This document shows positions 25,050 to 34,123 of a DNA stretch of 64,000 nucleotides, one piece after another. Both the position numbers and the translations under genes were made by a program. Every line of letters starts with the position of its first letter. The first letter of the stretch is position 1. The stretch is taken from the NCBI RefSeq assembly GCF_000687835.1, contig NZ_JHYB01000004.1, positions 62,001-126,000 on the forward strand, written 5' to 3'. Below the pieces are notes generated by a model. It searched no databases. It had not been told where the DNA came from and worked only from the letters and a program-made list of their open reading frames with translations. This stretch comes from Haploplasma modicum ATCC 29102 (GTDB taxonomy: Bacteria; Bacillota_I; Bacilli_A; Acholeplasmatales; Acholeplasmataceae).

Positions 25050-26669
25050 TTAAACTTCTTCTATTTTAATATTTTTTCCTTTATATTTAAATGTTTTATT
25101 GTTAATAAATGAATGACCTTTACTACTTAATTCAACTACAGTATAAGTTTGATAATGTTTAATATCACCAATATTATTATTTCTGATGTTATAGATTGAT
25201 CCAAACATATCTAATATAATAAGTGGAGTTATTTTATCTTTTCTACCTAAATTAACTTTTACTAAGACTGCATTATCTTTTAACTTACTTGGTTTTCTAT
25301 TTGAATCTTTTCTATCTTTTTTCTTGTTATCAGAATCAGATAAATTTGATTTCTTTTGTTTAGGTTCTTCAATAACTTCATAAACTTTTTTGCTTGGTAC
25401 AAGTTTATCTAGTAATGCATTAAGTAATGCATCTTTACTAATTCCTTCTTGTTCAAATTCATTAATGATCTTATCGTATGTATTAGTATTAGCTACTACT
25501 TCTTTTTTAAGACTAATAATTAATTTATTTTCAAGTGCCTTAGCAATTATTTTCTCTGAAGGAATTTCTAGTTTATTAATTGTAGTTTTAGTAAATTTTT
25601 CTAGTTGTTTAATTTTATGTTCTGTTCTTGGTGTAAGTAGTGTATAAGCTAAACCTTCACTACCGGCTCTACCTGTTCTACCAATTCTATGAACATAGAT
25701 TTCATCTTCTTGTGGGTAATCATAGTTAATAACTAATCCTACATTCTTAATATCTAATCCTCTAGCTGCAACGTCTGTTGCTACTAAGATATTTAGTTGT
25801 TTGTTTCTAAAATTACTTGTGACATAACTTCTTTCTTTTTGTTTCATGTCACCGTGTAGGCTATTTGCGTTAAATTTCTTTTCTCTTAAGAACTCTGTAA
25901 TTTCATCTACTTCTCTTTTTGTATTAGCAAAAATAATATTTGAATCCATATTACTAATATCTAAGAGACGTTCTAACAACTTCATCTTATCTTCTTTTTT
26001 AACAACATAATAGTTTTGAATAATCTTAGTTGCTGTTAATGTTTCACTCTCAGCTTTAATAATTGAACTATTGTTTTGATATTCTTTAGCAATTCTCTTA
26101 ATTTCTTGTGGAATTGTTGCGGAAAACAATGTTGTTTGTCGCTCTTTAGGAGCATTTTGTAAAATAGCTTCTAAATCTTCTTTAAAACCCATTTTAAGCA
26201 TTTCATCTGCTTCATCAAATGTAAGTTGTGTTAACTTAGAAAAATCTATTGTACCCCTATTTAAATGATCAATAATTCTCCCTGGAGTTCCGATAATAAT
26301 ATGTGGTTTCTTTTTTAATGCGGTAAATTGTCTCTCATATGATTCACCACCAACAATTGGTGCAACTAATATATCCTTTTGGTATTTAACAAGTTTTAAA
26401 AACTCATTATATACTTGGATTGCAAGTTCTCTTGTTGGACAAAGTACTAAACTTTGTGTTTCTTTAACTAACTTAATTTTTTCGATAATTGGAATAGCAA
26501 AAGCAAATGTTTTACCAGTCCCTGTTTGTGCTTCAGCAATAAAATCAAGTCCATCAATCATTTTTGGGATTGCTAGAGCTTGAATTGGAGTTAAATCTAT
26601 TAACCCTAAATCACTAATTGCTTGTTTTGTTTCTAATTTTATTTCTAATTCTTCAAATTTTGTATTCAA
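25050..26669 (-). CDS. DEAD-box RNA helicase (CshA/DeaD-like) with DbpA-type RNA-binding domain
   Basis: 539 residues. RecA-like core with AQTGTGKT, PTRELAI, GTPGRIIDHL, FDEADEM, SATI and HRIGRTGR in order; then a Lys/Ser/Asp-rich linker at about 420-450 and a C-terminal DbpA-like RRM (NAVLVKVNLGRKDKITPLIIL ... GNIKIEEV type fold). The family unwinds short RNA duplexes in ribosome assembly, mRNA decay and cold adaptation. Stands alone between tRNA-Ser and a lipoprotein gene. The 225-base gap upstream shows no feature other than the lipoprotein terminator. Confidence 0.93.
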   Translation of the reverse strand: MNTKFEELEIKLETKQAISDLGLIDLTPIQALAIPKMIDGLDFIAEAQTGTGKTFAFAIPIIEKIKLVKETQSLVLCPTRELAIQVYNEFLKLVKYQKDILVAPIVGGESYERQFTALKKKPHIIIGTPGRIIDHLNRGTIDFSKLTQLTFDEADEMLKMGFKEDLEAILQNAPKERQTTLFSATIPQEIKRIAKEYQNNSSIIKAESETLTATKIIQNYYVVKKEDKMKLLERLLDISNMDSNIIFANTKREVDEITEFLREKKFNANSLHGDMKQKERSYVTSNFRNKQLNILVATDVAARGLDIKNVGLVINYDYPQEDEIYVHRIGRTGRAGSEGLAYTLLTPRTEHKIKQLEKFTKTTINKLEIPSEKIIAKALENKLIISLKKEVVANTNTYDKIINEFEQEGISKDALLNALLDKLVPSKKVYEVIEEPKQKKSNLSDSDNKKKDRKDSNRKPSKLKDNAVLVKVNLGRKDKITPLIILDMFGSIYNIRNNNIGDIKHYQTYTVVELSSKGHSFINNKTFKYKGKNIKIEEV

Positions 26670-26803
26670 AATATATCCTCATTTCTAATAGCCTTTATAA
26701 CTATACCATAAGTGAGTATATAAAGATAGTATAAAGAGAAAGAAATATTTTCTAACATTTTTTAACTAAAAAAGATATTATTAATAATAGTTTTATCTAA
26801 GCA

Positions 26804-26830
26804 AATAAAAAGACTTCAAAATGAAATCTT
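26804..26830 (-). terminator. terminator of the 149-residue lipoprotein gene
   Basis: Minus-strand stem AAGATTTCA / TGAAGTCTT with one G-U pair and a short loop, followed by TTTTATTTG. Confidence 0.7.
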
Positions 26831-26895
26831 ATTATTTTTGATATCAAATATTCAATTAATATAAAAATGTTGTTTTAAAAATACTTATAACTTTT

Positions 26896-27345
26896 TTATA
26901 ATTTAATGTCTAATAATTCTTCTAGTTCTTTAATTACTTCATGATTAGTAAAATAAAGTTTATCAAGATATACTAACTTACCATTTCTAAGTCCAAATCC
27001 GTAATATATAACTTCATGGGTCTTTATAGTTTCTGCTTCTAAATAATTAAATTTTAGAATTATCTTATACCAATAATTTTTTTCATCAACTTTTTTCTCT
27101 TTAGGTTGATACTTAATTTCATTAAATAAATTATAAAATGAATTTACTATATCAGAATCATCAAAACTATAATTAGTAAACTCTTTAATATATTTTTTAT
27201 TCTCACGAAATGATACATGAACATTAACTAAATCTTCACTTTTAAATGGAAGCGTGTAAACCGGCCATGATTCTGTATCTAATTTACATGAACTTAAAAT
27301 AAATAAAAAAACTAATGAAATTATTAAACTAAATACTTTTTTCAT
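26896..27345 (-). CDS. small lipoprotein, unknown
   Basis: 149 residues. Signal peptide MKKVFSLIISLVFLFILSSC with lipobox LSSC, so it should be lipid-anchored outside the cytoplasmic membrane. The mature part is charged and mixed alpha/beta with no recognised domain. ATG 27345 has AGGTGA five bases upstream. It occupies the place where jetD would be expected after jetC, but a strong terminator separates the two and it bears no resemblance to JetD. Confidence 0.7.
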   Translation of the reverse strand: MKKVFSLIISLVFLFILSSCKLDTESWPVYTLPFKSEDLVNVHVSFRENKKYIKEFTNYSFDDSDIVNSFYNLFNEIKYQPKEKKVDEKNYWYKIILKFNYLEAETIKTHEVIYYGFGLRNGKLVYLDKLYFTNHEVIKELEELLDIKL

Positions 27346-27375
27346 AAACATCACCTACTGTTTAATTATATCATT

Positions 27376-27411
27376 TAATAAAAATAAAGGATAAGAAAAT
27401 TCTTATCCTTT
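27376..27411 (-). terminator. strong terminator after jetC
   Basis: Minus-strand near-perfect stem AAAGGATAAGAA / TTCTTATCCTTT (27386-27411) followed by a T-rich tail, seven bases after the jetC stop. It ends the AbrB-jetABC transcript. Confidence 0.85.
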
Positions 27412-27417
27412 GATAGT

Positions 27418-30400
27418 TTATTTATTTAATACTAGTCGGCTATCTTTAAATGATTCAATGATTGCATAATCATCTTCTTTAACGATTACTAAACTTGTAT
27501 TTACATAATCAATAATATTTACTACTCTTTGTGGTGGAATAGCAATTAATAATTGAATTGATAAACTACTATAGTATTTCATCATTGCATCAATTCTTGT
27601 ATCATCCATGTTATTGAACGCTTCGTCAAATAGCACAATACATCCTGAATTAATACGTTTATTTCTAGATAGTAATTGTTGGAATGAAGCAGCAATAACA
27701 ATATAGAATGGAACTTGGGTTTCTCCCCCACTCTTTTCCTTACTTACTTTACTAAATAGAGACTTAGTACCATTTGAGTGACTTACTTCAATGTCATAGC
27801 TCATATATTTTCTGTAATCTAAGAACTCAAATGTTAATTTATCATATTCCGGATTACTTGATGCTATTTTATTAAATAATTCCATTAATAATTGTTCATT
27901 ACGTTTTGATAAACCTTCTGTAAATAATTTATGATCTTCAAGTGAACTTGAATCCATAAACATATTATAATATTGTCTATATTCTGGATCTTCACTTGCT
28001 TTATAAATTAATTTGTAAGAGTCTTTACCAAACTGTTTACCTTCTAGGGCAATATTTAAATCCTCAATTTGTTGTTTTGCAGCATCAATTGAACTTCTAA
28101 GTTTATTAACAAACTCTTCTTTAAATCCAATTTCTGAGTTTCTTCTAAGTTCAGTTGCTTCATGTTCAAACTTCACTAAGTTATTGTTTCTAATAATATT
28201 TGCTTCACGTAAATAATTATCTAAGTGTTCAAAGTTAGGTTCACTATTAAAGAAATATTCTCTATTATACATACGCATTTGATTTTGAAGTTCTGTTTCT
28301 TTTCGTAAATTGGCATTAGTTAAACTAACTTTTTCTTTAGTTAATTCTTCGCTAATAGTTGCATGGTTTTTAAACTTTTGTTTGAGCGCATAAAACTGAG
28401 TATTAGCATGACTAATTTTTTCTGGATAATTTTTTGAAAAATCGTCTTGTTTTACACTATATTCAAATAGTTTTTGTTTTGCACTTTCTAATGCTTCATG
28501 AACTTTTTCAATTTCGTCTCTAACTGATCTAATATCACCAATAATACGTTCTTGGTCTAATTTTGCTTGTCTTCTTCTATTTCTTTCAACTTCAAGTTGA
28601 CTTTCTAACTTAGCAATGCTTGGTGTTTTAGATAATTCTAATAATTCTTCTTCAACTTTAATTACTTCTCTTCTTAAATCTTTAATAACATCAAAATATT
28701 TAAGTTCATTTTGATGAATTATTTGATTTGATTTTAAATTAGATAATAATCTTAAAATTGTATTATAGTTAGTTGTTATACCGTGTAGTTGTTCTAACTT
28801 TTTCTCTAAAGCTTTTAACTCATCTAGTTCAATTGCAAGCTGTGTTTCAATTGAACTATTTCCAATAAATGGAATTTGATATGTTTTTGGGTTTAACTGT
28901 CTAGCAGTATAGTTAGAATAGGTCATACAACTAGGTGTAATTGAACGCATATGAAGTTTTAAATCTTTAGCATCTAAAACAGTTATAACATTATTTAGAA
29001 GCATATTTACATAGTTTCTAGCATGAGAAATACTTGTATCTACCTTGCTAGCTAAACTCTTAGGATTAGTTTCATGGAATTCACTTAGTTTTGAAGTATT
29101 TACTAACCCAACATTATAAATTTGTTTTTCAGTCTTAATTTCATCATAAATTGCAAGTGCTAAATCAAAGTACTCAGGTTCAACAATAATGTTAAACTTT
29201 TGGTTTCCAAGTTGACCTTCAAGGGCATCACGCCATTTTTCATCATTAACTTCAATTAATTCAGCAAGCGGATAAACTTTAATTTCTGTATTATAGTTAT
29301 CACTTAAACGTTCATTTAATTCTTTGATTAAAAGCTGAACTGCATATGGATAAGTTTTAACATTACGTTTTAGGCTATTAATTCTTTCTTTAATATAATA
29401 TATTTCATTAGAAAGGCGTTGTTTTTCACTTTCTTGTCTTTCTTTTTCGATATTATAAGCTTGAATATTTGCATCTTTATCGTTTGCTACATCTACTAAT
29501 AAACTTTCTAACTCTAAAACATTTAAATTAGATTCATTTTTTTGGAAATATGTCACAAAATCTTTAAATGATCTAACGTTTATATGATTAGATACTTCTT
29601 TTAAGAGATTAAATTCATCAATTAACTTCCCGTTTAATTTAACAACAGTTTCTTTAATATTTTCATATTCAATTTGTTTTTTATTAAAGTTTTCACGGTA
29701 TTGATTAATGGTTCGTTCTAAGTCATCATTACTTTTTAGTGATTCTAAGTTACTAATTTGAGCTTCAATGCTCTCAAGTTCCAAATCAATTCTAACTCGC
29801 TCTTCGCGGTATTTAACAAGTGTTTGATCTAGACTTCTAGTTTTATCTTCATTTTGTTTAATATAGTTTTCTCTTTGCTCAGTATAGTTTAGTCCTTCAA
29901 CAATTTCATTGATGATTAACTGATTTCTATTACTTTCAATTTCTTCACCAACCATACTTATTGCATCAAGCTTGCCTAGTTTTTCTTTGTCTTTTAATAT
30001 TTGTAATTCAACTTTTTTAAGTTGTTCAACGTTATTTTTCAGTGCTCTAATATCTACTGGATCATCATCTAATAAAAACTCATAAATAAAAGCTTGTAAA
30101 TCAATTGGCTTAAATGCTAATGCTTTTGGTAAAATTTTTGCATATTTTCTAGCATCCATTCCAAAAAATCCAGCAAGTTCATCACGATATGCTTTTTGGG
30201 TATCAAAAGTTTTAAACTCTTTTTCTAGATCTTTCGTGATAAAATCGCGCATTTCTTTATAGTCTTTGGGATATTTACCATTTAAAAATAGTGAATCATG
30301 AATTGAAAGATCATTTGCTACATAAAATCTTTCTTTGATGTTACTTGATTTTGGTAAATCTAAAATAACTCCAATAATACTATATAAATCTTCCTCTTCA

Positions 30401-30696
30401 TCATAAAACTCTAAAGCAACATGACTGATAACATCGTGTTCACGCAAGTATTCTTTAGTTTCCGATCCAATACGACCTCTAACATATCCTTCTAGCGTTC
30501 TTTTAGCATCTTCGTTAGCAGCAATATTAAATTTAGCTCCACTTCTACCACCAACTAGTAAATACTGAATGGCGTCAAGTAAGGTTGATTTACCACTACC
30601 ATTTTCACCACTGATTAGGGTATTATCATTTATTTCAATTGTTTGGTTTGAAAATAAATGCCAGTTTACAAGTTTAATTTTCGTTAATTTCTTCAT
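27418..30696 (-). CDS. jetC: Wadjet JetC / MksB-like SMC ATPase
   Basis: 1092 residues with a full SMC/MukB-like layout: Walker A GENGSGKST at about 30-38 in the head, two long coiled-coil arms (about 230-430 and 620-880) around a hinge region near 450-600, then the signature KSGGETQVPF and Walker B IVLFDEAFNNMD in the C-terminal half head. This is the motor of Wadjet/MksBEF condensins, which extrude DNA loops and, in Wadjet, recognise small circular plasmids. It overlaps jetB by 23 bases. All ATPase motifs are intact. Length is in the usual JetC range. Confidence 0.9.
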   Translation of the reverse strand: MKKLTKIKLVNWHLFSNQTIEINDNTLISGENGSGKSTLLDAIQYLLVGGRSGAKFNIAANEDAKRTLEGYVRGRIGSETKEYLREHDVISHVALEFYDEEEDLYSIIGVILDLPKSSNIKERFYVANDLSIHDSLFLNGKYPKDYKEMRDFITKDLEKEFKTFDTQKAYRDELAGFFGMDARKYAKILPKALAFKPIDLQAFIYEFLLDDDPVDIRALKNNVEQLKKVELQILKDKEKLGKLDAISMVGEEIESNRNQLIINEIVEGLNYTEQRENYIKQNEDKTRSLDQTLVKYREERVRIDLELESIEAQISNLESLKSNDDLERTINQYRENFNKKQIEYENIKETVVKLNGKLIDEFNLLKEVSNHINVRSFKDFVTYFQKNESNLNVLELESLLVDVANDKDANIQAYNIEKERQESEKQRLSNEIYYIKERINSLKRNVKTYPYAVQLLIKELNERLSDNYNTEIKVYPLAELIEVNDEKWRDALEGQLGNQKFNIIVEPEYFDLALAIYDEIKTEKQIYNVGLVNTSKLSEFHETNPKSLASKVDTSISHARNYVNMLLNNVITVLDAKDLKLHMRSITPSCMTYSNYTARQLNPKTYQIPFIGNSSIETQLAIELDELKALEKKLEQLHGITTNYNTILRLLSNLKSNQIIHQNELKYFDVIKDLRREVIKVEEELLELSKTPSIAKLESQLEVERNRRRQAKLDQERIIGDIRSVRDEIEKVHEALESAKQKLFEYSVKQDDFSKNYPEKISHANTQFYALKQKFKNHATISEELTKEKVSLTNANLRKETELQNQMRMYNREYFFNSEPNFEHLDNYLREANIIRNNNLVKFEHEATELRRNSEIGFKEEFVNKLRSSIDAAKQQIEDLNIALEGKQFGKDSYKLIYKASEDPEYRQYYNMFMDSSSLEDHKLFTEGLSKRNEQLLMELFNKIASSNPEYDKLTFEFLDYRKYMSYDIEVSHSNGTKSLFSKVSKEKSGGETQVPFYIVIAASFQQLLSRNKRINSGCIVLFDEAFNNMDDTRIDAMMKYYSSLSIQLLIAIPPQRVVNIIDYVNTSLVIVKEDDYAIIESFKDSRLVLNK

Positions 30697-31309
30697 TTAG
30701 ATTGCTCCCCTCTAAATAACCATCTAGTCTTTCAACTACTTCTTTAATTCCATCTAGATTTGTTATATAAAGAATAGTTGGATAGATTTTAATTCTTGCG
30801 TCATCTGATAAACTTCTGTCGATATAATCGATAATATTATATCCTCTTAAAAATGTTAGAGCTGGTTTTAATTCATTTTTAGTAATTCTCTTATTATCTA
30901 AATAACCAATTCTTGCTAGTTCATCATGAATTTCATATAAATAAACTTCTAAGTCATCATCTAGTGTTACTACATCTTGTTTTCTTTGGTATATAATTCT
31001 TAGAACTAATATTAAAATACTCTCTGTTTTTCTTAAAGTAATATGATTATATCTTTCTTCATTTACAATATAAACTACATCATCTTCACGCTTAATTGTA
31101 AGTGAGAAATCTATTAAGGCAAAAAATGCTTTAAATAGTTCTTCGTAAGCCAGAATAAATCTATAGTCATTACTATCTCCAGGTTTTCTTTTTGTTAAAT
31201 AATTTACTTGTAGTAATTTATTAGTAATACGTGAAAAATTTGTTTTTTCCGTTTCTTTAAAATCACCATAATTTTGAGAAAATGCTTTTAGTGCGCTTGT
31301 TTTATTCAT
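30674..31309 (-). CDS. jetB: Wadjet JetB / MksE-like kite subunit (DUF4194)
   Basis: 211 residues, tandem winged-helix type as in MksE/JetB: LRIIYQRKQDVVTLDDDLEVYLYEIHDELARIG and LKPALTFLRGYNIIDYIDRSLSDDARIKIYPTILYI, the latter being the usual C-terminal wing. It should bind the JetC neck and the JetA kleisin. AAAGGAG precedes ATG 31309, which overlaps jetA by 8 bases, giving tight coupling of the three subunits. Confidence 0.85.
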   Translation of the reverse strand: MNKTSALKAFSQNYGDFKETEKTNFSRITNKLLQVNYLTKRKPGDSNDYRFILAYEELFKAFFALIDFSLTIKREDDVVYIVNEERYNHITLRKTESILILVLRIIYQRKQDVVTLDDDLEVYLYEIHDELARIGYLDNKRITKNELKPALTFLRGYNIIDYIDRSLSDDARIKIYPTILYITNLDGIKEVVERLDGYLEGSNLNEEINEN

Positions 31310-32693
31310 AACTTACTCCTTTGTGAAAAATTTTAAAATCATTGAAACTTACAAAATTACTTACTACTTCATTATTGAGTAATTCAATATCATATTCCAT
31401 CCCAACCGATTTAGAATATAGGAAGATTAATACTAATTTTATATATTCCTCTTTACTATTTACGATAATTTCACTTGCTTTAAGACTTCTTCTATCCCTT
31501 AACAATTCAAGAACATATTTATTAATTTCACGCTTACTATAAATACTGTTTTCTAAGATTTTTTGAATTCTTCTTTCTTTATCTTCTTCTGTAAAGAAAT
31601 CCTCGGTGTCAAATAGTTCTTCTGGAATACTATCCATTCGATATCTTCTTTGATTATAAAGTGATGCTGTATCAAGGTTTTTAATTTGAGCAACATTTAA
31701 GATACTATTAAAATCAAAATCATCGTCACTTAATACTACTTTGAATAATCTGTTAAAGATACCTTCAATATCATCTGAGTGATTTGTTAAATAAAGGATC
31801 TTAGAAGCTGTTGCTGAGATATATTGTTCGTTTTTACGGTCAATATCGATGATTAGATTATCTAAAACGTTAAATGAATCTTGAATAAATCTTAGTTTAT
31901 TTTCAATATAACTAAATGCTTCATTGTAATCATCTATTCTTTTATCTTGAATAACCTTTGAGGCTAAAATATCCATAGTTTCAACATTATCATAAATAAC
32001 ACTTACTCTTTTTAAGATTGCTCTTTTATATCTTGGAAGACTATCTTTGGTCTTTAAGTTATAATATGAAGTATCAAAGAAGTTTTGTTTGTATTCAATT
32101 AAGAGTTTTTCTAAGATATTTTGCAAGTTTTCTTTTGAACGTTTTTTTGTTATGTCATAATAATATCTATATATATTAGCTTTTAGTGCTTTTAATTTTT
32201 TAATAATTTCTAAAGTCTTCTTATAAGATTGTTCGATTACACCAATACCTTCTTCAATTGTAAAGGAGTTAAGTAGTGAATATACAGCAAAAATCTCACC
32301 TGTATACTCATCTTGTCTTGCATTTACAATATCATCAAGTAGTGAAATAGTTTTTATACTATAATCAAAAAGATTCAATGATATTTTATAATCACCTAGT
32401 TCTTCTTCACCAATCCAACCATTGTTTTTAAGAACATTAATTACATAATTAGCTTTTTGTCTTGATGTATTTGGTTTATTATTTTCTGTTACATCTACAA
32501 ATTCTTCAAGTGCAATATCATCAAAATAATCTACTAATCTTGAAACTACATATTCCCTATCACCTTGAAATGATTCTTCAATACTATCTACTGCATTATA
32601 AATAATAAATAAACAGTCAACATACATCCTTTTATTAGGTGAAGATAGAATTGAGAAAAAGTTTGGATTTAGTTTATCAAATAAATGTGCCAT
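31302..32693 (-). CDS. jetA: Wadjet JetA / MksF-like kleisin subunit
   Basis: 463 residues. The N-terminus (LFDKLNPNFFSILSSPNKRMYVDCLFIIYNAV) is that of the JetA family found in Bacillota-type Wadjet systems; the middle is helical and the C-terminus (SLKASEIIVNSKEEYIKLVLIFLYSK) completes the kleisin that bridges the two JetC heads. AGGGGG precedes the ATG. First subunit gene of jetABC, 54 bases after a small AbrB-type gene that probably shares its transcript. Confidence 0.85.
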   Translation of the reverse strand: MAHLFDKLNPNFFSILSSPNKRMYVDCLFIIYNAVDSIEESFQGDREYVVSRLVDYFDDIALEEFVDVTENNKPNTSRQKANYVINVLKNNGWIGEEELGDYKISLNLFDYSIKTISLLDDIVNARQDEYTGEIFAVYSLLNSFTIEEGIGVIEQSYKKTLEIIKKLKALKANIYRYYYDITKKRSKENLQNILEKLLIEYKQNFFDTSYYNLKTKDSLPRYKRAILKRVSVIYDNVETMDILASKVIQDKRIDDYNEAFSYIENKLRFIQDSFNVLDNLIIDIDRKNEQYISATASKILYLTNHSDDIEGIFNRLFKVVLSDDDFDFNSILNVAQIKNLDTASLYNQRRYRMDSIPEELFDTEDFFTEEDKERRIQKILENSIYSKREINKYVLELLRDRRSLKASEIIVNSKEEYIKLVLIFLYSKSVGMEYDIELLNNEVVSNFVSFNDFKIFHKGVSYE

Positions 32694-32747
32694 GTTTTCC
32701 CCCTAATAGTAAACTTTTATATATTTTAACATATAAAACTACATTAT

Positions 32748-32945
32748 TCATTTTTTATTTTTCAATAATTTTAATTCTTTTTCTAATTTTTCAATATATT
32801 CAACAGGATAAATAGCAACTTGTTTTAAAACAATTTTGCCGTCATTGACATTAATTTGAAGTTTATCACCTTCAGAAAGATTTAATTCTTTAACTATTTC
32901 TTTAGGTAAGGTTATTTGTGACTTTTTTCTAAGTTCAATTATCAT
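32748..32945 (-). CDS. AbrB/MazE-type DNA-binding protein
   Basis: 65 residues. The swapped-hairpin AbrB fold occupies residues 1-45 (ELRKKSQITLPKEIVKELNLSEGDKLQINV), followed by a short Lys-rich coiled coil. Such proteins act as regulators or as antitoxins; no toxin gene is beside it. It has its own promoter at 32995-33023 and no terminator before jetA, so it is the leading gene of an AbrB-jetABC operon and probably its regulator. Confidence 0.85.
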   Translation of the reverse strand: MIIELRKKSQITLPKEIVKELNLSEGDKLQINVNDGKIVLKQVAIYPVEYIEKLEKELKLLKNKK

Positions 32946-32994
32946 CCAATCATCCTACTTTCCTATTTTTGTATATTCTTACTTTCTTACTATT

Positions 32995-33023
32995 AGTATA
33001 TTACAATATCTTAATTTATGCAA
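32995..33023 (-). promoter_or_regulatory. promoter of the AbrB-jetABC operon
   Basis: Minus-strand -35 TTGCAT (33023-33018), 17-base spacer, -10 TATACT (33000-32995), 50 bases before the ATG of the AbrB gene. Confidence 0.7.
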
Positions 33024-33054
33024 TAAAAAAAGAGTTTAAGAAAACTTAAACTCT
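33023..33054 (-). terminator. terminator of the endonuclease I gene
   Basis: Minus-strand stem AGAGTTTAAG / CTTAAACTCT with loop TTTT and a run of Ts, directly after the nuclease stop codon and directly before the AbrB promoter. Confidence 0.9.
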
Positions 33055-33058
33055 AAAC

Positions 33059-34018
33059 TTAATTTGCATAAACTAATTGTGCCATATAAGGATTATCAAT
33101 ATAGGGATTACGGTTTTTTTGAATTTTATATATTTCTTCATTTCTTCTTAGCTCAAAATCATCTACCGGATCTTCCATATGCCATCTTAATAGAACATCA
33201 AGATAACCTACATCATTTAAATTTAGACCATACATTGTATTCATATAAAATAAAATTCTAGCAACATCACCTGAATCTTCTTTTCCTGGATAATAGTTGT
33301 TTGAATCAACTACGCCATGGATATCAGTTGGTGTTTTTGGATCATTAAATTTACTATTACCGCGGGTTTCATTTATTTTTGGGTTTGCTGGTCTTAAATT
33401 ATGTAAGTCACTTGCTTTATTGACTGAACCATTGCTTGCACTTGATCCTAATTTACTTTGGGGCCAAACATGTTCTCTATTCCATGTAGTACCACCATCC
33501 CATGCTGATTTTACAGATACTCTATTATACATTAAGATTAAATTTCCATCTTTTAACATATCTTTGTCTGTTTTTGCTAAATCATATCTAGCAGCACCGT
33601 AATTGACGCCTCTCATTGTAAAGTTTAATAGATCTTTTAAGAAAACTTTTAAAGAATCACCACTTAAACCATTAGCACCTTTATAATACTCTAGTAAATT
33701 ATGTTCCTCTTCACTAACAATAATTGTAAAAGTAAATTCAGTTCTATTATTATCGGAATCTACCACATAATATAAGACTTCATATTTTCCGGGTTTATTA
33801 AAATCAGGAAGTGTCTTTTCATCAATTAATACTTCTAACTTACCATCTTCCTTGTCTATTGCTTCTAGGATTGGTAATGAAAACTCATCACCTAAATTTA
33901 AAACTACTTCAACAATTTCCGGTTTAACTATTTCTGGAAAATTATTTTCTTCGCTGTCACATGAAACTAAAATTAAAATACTTAATAATATAGCAATACT
34001 TAAAATTATTTTCTTCAT
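33059..34018 (-). CDS. secreted endonuclease I family lipoprotein
   Basis: 319 residues. Lipoprotein signal peptide ending LVSC (about 20), an Ig-like DUF5011-type domain (about 30-105: LGDEFSLPILEAIDKEDGKL ... KYEVLYYVVDSDNN), then an endonuclease I (EndA/NucM) domain with the beta-beta-alpha-metal motif NREHVWPQS and SDLHNLRPA. It should degrade DNA outside the cell, most simply to gain nucleotides. Divergent from gdhA. It is next to the jet operon but is exported and has its own terminator, so it is not a JetD substitute. Confidence 0.9.
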   Translation of the reverse strand: MKKIILSIAILLSILILVSCDSEENNFPEIVKPEIVEVVLNLGDEFSLPILEAIDKEDGKLEVLIDEKTLPDFNKPGKYEVLYYVVDSDNNRTEFTFTIIVSEEEHNLLEYYKGANGLSGDSLKVFLKDLLNFTMRGVNYGAARYDLAKTDKDMLKDGNLILMYNRVSVKSAWDGGTTWNREHVWPQSKLGSSASNGSVNKASDLHNLRPANPKINETRGNSKFNDPKTPTDIHGVVDSNNYYPGKEDSGDVARILFYMNTMYGLNLNDVGYLDVLLRWHMEDPVDDFELRRNEEIYKIQKNRNPYIDNPYMAQLVYAN

Positions 34019-34123
34019 CTAATCTTCTCCCATCCGTATTTTTTATTATATCATATATTCACATGTTTTTATTATAATTGTGGTAATATATGTTTAATAT
34101 GAAATAGAAATAGAGGGATTTAT

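Noticed and set aside
26896-27345. The gene after jetC as a short jetD
   Set aside because: It is a 149-residue exported lipoprotein with no Toprim or DUF2220-like features, and a strong terminator lies between.
33059-34018. Endonuclease I lipoprotein as a stand-in for JetD next to jetABC
   Set aside because: It has a signal peptide and lipobox, so it acts outside the cell, and a terminator separates it from the jet operon.
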